A stretch of DNA of 64,000 nt, taken from Nematostella vectensis (Eukaryota; Cnidaria; Anthozoa; Actiniaria; Edwardsiidae). This document shows, one piece after another, positions 61,740 to 64,000 of the stretch. The stretch covers positions 10,813,719 to 10,877,718 of the forward strand of contig NC_064046.1 of NCBI RefSeq assembly GCF_932526225.1, written 5' to 3'. Positions within the stretch are counted from its first letter, which is position 1. Every line of letters starts with the position of its first letter. Below the pieces are notes generated by a model. The model was given only the letters and a program-made list of their open reading frames with translations, searched no databases and was not told where the DNA came from. The position numbers and the translations under genes are program-made.

Positions 61740-63308
61740 CCTTGTTGCTGTCTATAAATGATAAAGTGAAGCTATATGCATGTCTATGGCTGACCTATCA
61801 CTCTGTTGCTGTTATAAATGATAAAGTGAAGCTATATGCATGTCTACGGCTGATCTACCCCCCTTGTTGCTGTTCCATAAATGATAAAGTGAAGCTATAT
61901 GCATGTCTATGGCTGATCTACCCCCTTGTTGCTGTTCCATAAATGATAAAGTGAAGCTATATGCATGTGTATGGCTGATCTACCACCTTGTTGCTGTTCC
62001 ATAAATGATAAAGTGAAGCTATATGCATGTCTACGGCTGATCTATTCCTTTGTTGCTGTTCCATAAATGATAAAGTGAAGCTATATGCATGTCTATGGCT
62101 GATCTACCTCCTTTGTTGCAGTTCCATAAATGATAAAGTGAAGCTATATGCATGTCTATGGCTGATCTACCCCCTTGTTGCTGTCTATAAATGATAAAGT
62201 GAAGCTATATGCATGTCTACGGCTGATCTATTCCTTTGTTGCTGTTCCATAAATGATAAAGTGAAGCTATATGCATGTCTATGGCTGATCTACCCCCTTG
62301 TTGCTGTTCCATAAATGATAAAGTGAAGCTATATGCATGTCTATGGCTGATCTATCACTTTGTTGCTGTTCCATAAATGATAAAGTGAAGCTATATGCAT
62401 GTCTACGGCTGATCTATTCCTTTGTTGCTGTTCCATAAATGATAAAGTGAAGCTATATGCATGTCTATGGCTGATCTACCCCCTGTTGCTGTTCCATAAA
62501 TGATAAAGTGAAGCTATATGCATTTCTATGGCTGATCTACCTCCTTTGTTGCTTTTCCATAAATGATAAAGTGAAGCTATATGCATGTCTACGGCTGATC
62601 TACCGCCTTGTTGCTGTTCCATAAATGATAAAGTGAAGCTATATGCATGTCTATGGCTGATCTACCGCCTTGTTGCTGTTCCATAAATGATAAAGTGAAC
62701 TGCCTTGTTGCTGTTCCATAAATGATAAAGTGAAGCTATATGCATGTCTACGGCTGATCTTCCCCCTTGTTGCTGTTCCATAAATGATAAAGTGAAGCTA
62801 TATGCATGTCTACGGCTGATCTTCCCCCTTGTTGCTGTTCCATAAATGATAAAGTGAAGCTATATGCATGTCTACGGCTGATCTTCCCCCTTGTTGCTGT
62901 TCCATAAATGATAAAGTGAAGCTATATGCATGTCTATGGCTGATCTACCGCCTTGTTGCTGTTCCATAAATGATAAAGTGAAGCTATATGCATGTCTATG
63001 GCTGATCTACCGCCTTGTTGCTGTTCCATAAATGATAAAGTGAAGATATATGCATGTCTATGGCTGATCTACCGCCTTGTTGCTGTTCCATAAATGATAA
63101 AGTGAAGCTATATGCATGTCTATGGCTGATCTACCGCCTTGTTGCTGTTCCATAAATTATAAAGTGAAGCTATATGCATGTCTACGGCTGATCTTCCCCC
63201 TTGTTGCTGTTCCATAAATGATAAAGTGAAGCTATATGCATGTCTATGGCTGATCTACCCCTTGTTGCTGTTCCATAAATGATAAAGTGAAGCTATATGC
63301 ATGTCTAT
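61740..63308. repeat. 62-bp minisatellite at the right edge
   Basis: About 25 copies of a 62-bp unit containing TTGTTGCTGTTCCATAAATG, ATAAAGTGAAGCTATATGCA and TGTCTACGGCTGATCTACC. It resumes at 63914-63950 after an inserted transposon. Lies in a CPSF1 intron upstream of exon 61559-61592; an exon-edge origin cannot be tested because the next exon is outside the window. Confidence 0.95.
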
Positions 63309-63913
63309 CAGGGCTTCTGGAATTACGTGAAAAAAAAATCAAAATTATGCGGGATTCTTTGCTAAATTACACGCTAAATTAAGCGGAAAATCAATCATTA
63401 CGCGCTAAATTACGCGGGATTTTGCAATACATTTTCCTTTAAAAATCAAAATTTTGCGGGATTCTTTACTGAATTATGCGCTAAATTACACGGAATATCA
63501 ACTGTTATGCCCAAACTACATTTTGTACAGAAGGAAAGAACGAAATAACTTGAAAAGGTTATTTTTTTGCGTGAAAATATCTTAGGCAAGTTTTCATTGG
63601 CTCCTAGCCACCAGTCAATTAAAAAAGGTATTTTATTATTAGTCCTAGGCCTTCGCGATTTAGCAAAGAACGCCTAGTCATTTTATTTGTTTTTGAAATT
63701 CAGTTCGAAACATCGCACTCTTAAGAAGAATATCTCTCTTCTTTTTACGAGTAATAGAGGTAAGAACCCTAAAAGAACACATCAGCTGCGCAATTAAATG
63801 TTTTGTCTTTCAAAATTTAGCCAAATTACGCGGGATTACGCGGAAATTTGTGGATTACGCGGAAAAAGCCAAATTACGTGCTTCCGCACAAGCGCGTAAT
63901 TCCAGAAGCCCTG
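63309..63913. mobile_element. 605-bp non-autonomous transposon nested in the 62-bp array
   Basis: Inverted ends CAGGGCTTCTGGAATTACG and its complement, flanked by a 5-bp duplication TCTAT that is unique in the interrupted repeat unit. The interior has repeated AAATTACGCGGGATT motifs and no ORF. Confidence 0.88.
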
Positions 63914-64000
63914 TCTATGGCTGATCTACCCCCTTGTTGCTGTTCCATAAAAGCTATGCCTGTATCATAGTGCAGATTCGAATACATAGATTCTTTTGTA

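Overview
The window is nuclear DNA of an intron-rich animal, most likely a cnidarian and probably a sea anemone. The reasons are compact conserved metazoan genes with GT-AG introns, an F-type lectin, a transposase-derived gene of a type I associate with cnidarians, and very high minisatellite and MITE content. The species is inferred, not proven. Gene models were built by hand from splice sites. Exon phases close in every model except two: the lectin, which lacks one base, and the chromodomain gene, which has an in-frame stop.

Layout, left to right. (1) 1-10 kb: the 5' part of GPAA1 (minus) diverges from a complete CYC1 gene (plus) across a 248-bp shared promoter. (2) 10.5-21.9 kb: a secreted F-type lectin gene (minus). 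Its last intron holds a broken LINE. Its first intron appears to contain two further genes arranged tail to tail: a chromodomain gene (plus, model uncertain) and a 14-exon, 664-codon gene (minus) with the catalytic and zinc-ligand signature of the RAG1/Transib/CMC transposase core. (3) 22.6-38.5 kb: CDK10 (minus) diverges from RSPRY1 (plus, 17 exons including an 11-nt microexon). RSPRY1 intron 10 holds a 39-bp minisatellite made of copies of the exon 11 splice acceptor. That array is split by a 4.2-kb DNA transposon with an intact 929-aa DDE-type transposase. (4) 38.5-46.3 kb: two large minisatellites (35 bp and 30 bp). (5) 42.1-61.6 kb: the C-terminal 808 residues of CPSF1 (minus, 23 exons), converging on RSPRY1 and running off the right edge.

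The two most unusual signals are these. First, the RAG1-core-like gene, with a convergent chromodomain partner inside a lectin intron. Second, a recurrent class of 'exon-edge minisatellites': at least five arrays, plus one degenerate case, in two neighbouring genes whose repeat unit is a copy of an exon end with its splice site, so each carries many decoy donors or acceptors.

The protein-coding genes are unrelated housekeeping functions (GPI-anchor transfer, respiratory complex III, a cyclin-dependent kinase, a RING/SPRY protein, mRNA 3'-end formation). They share only divergent or convergent arrangement.
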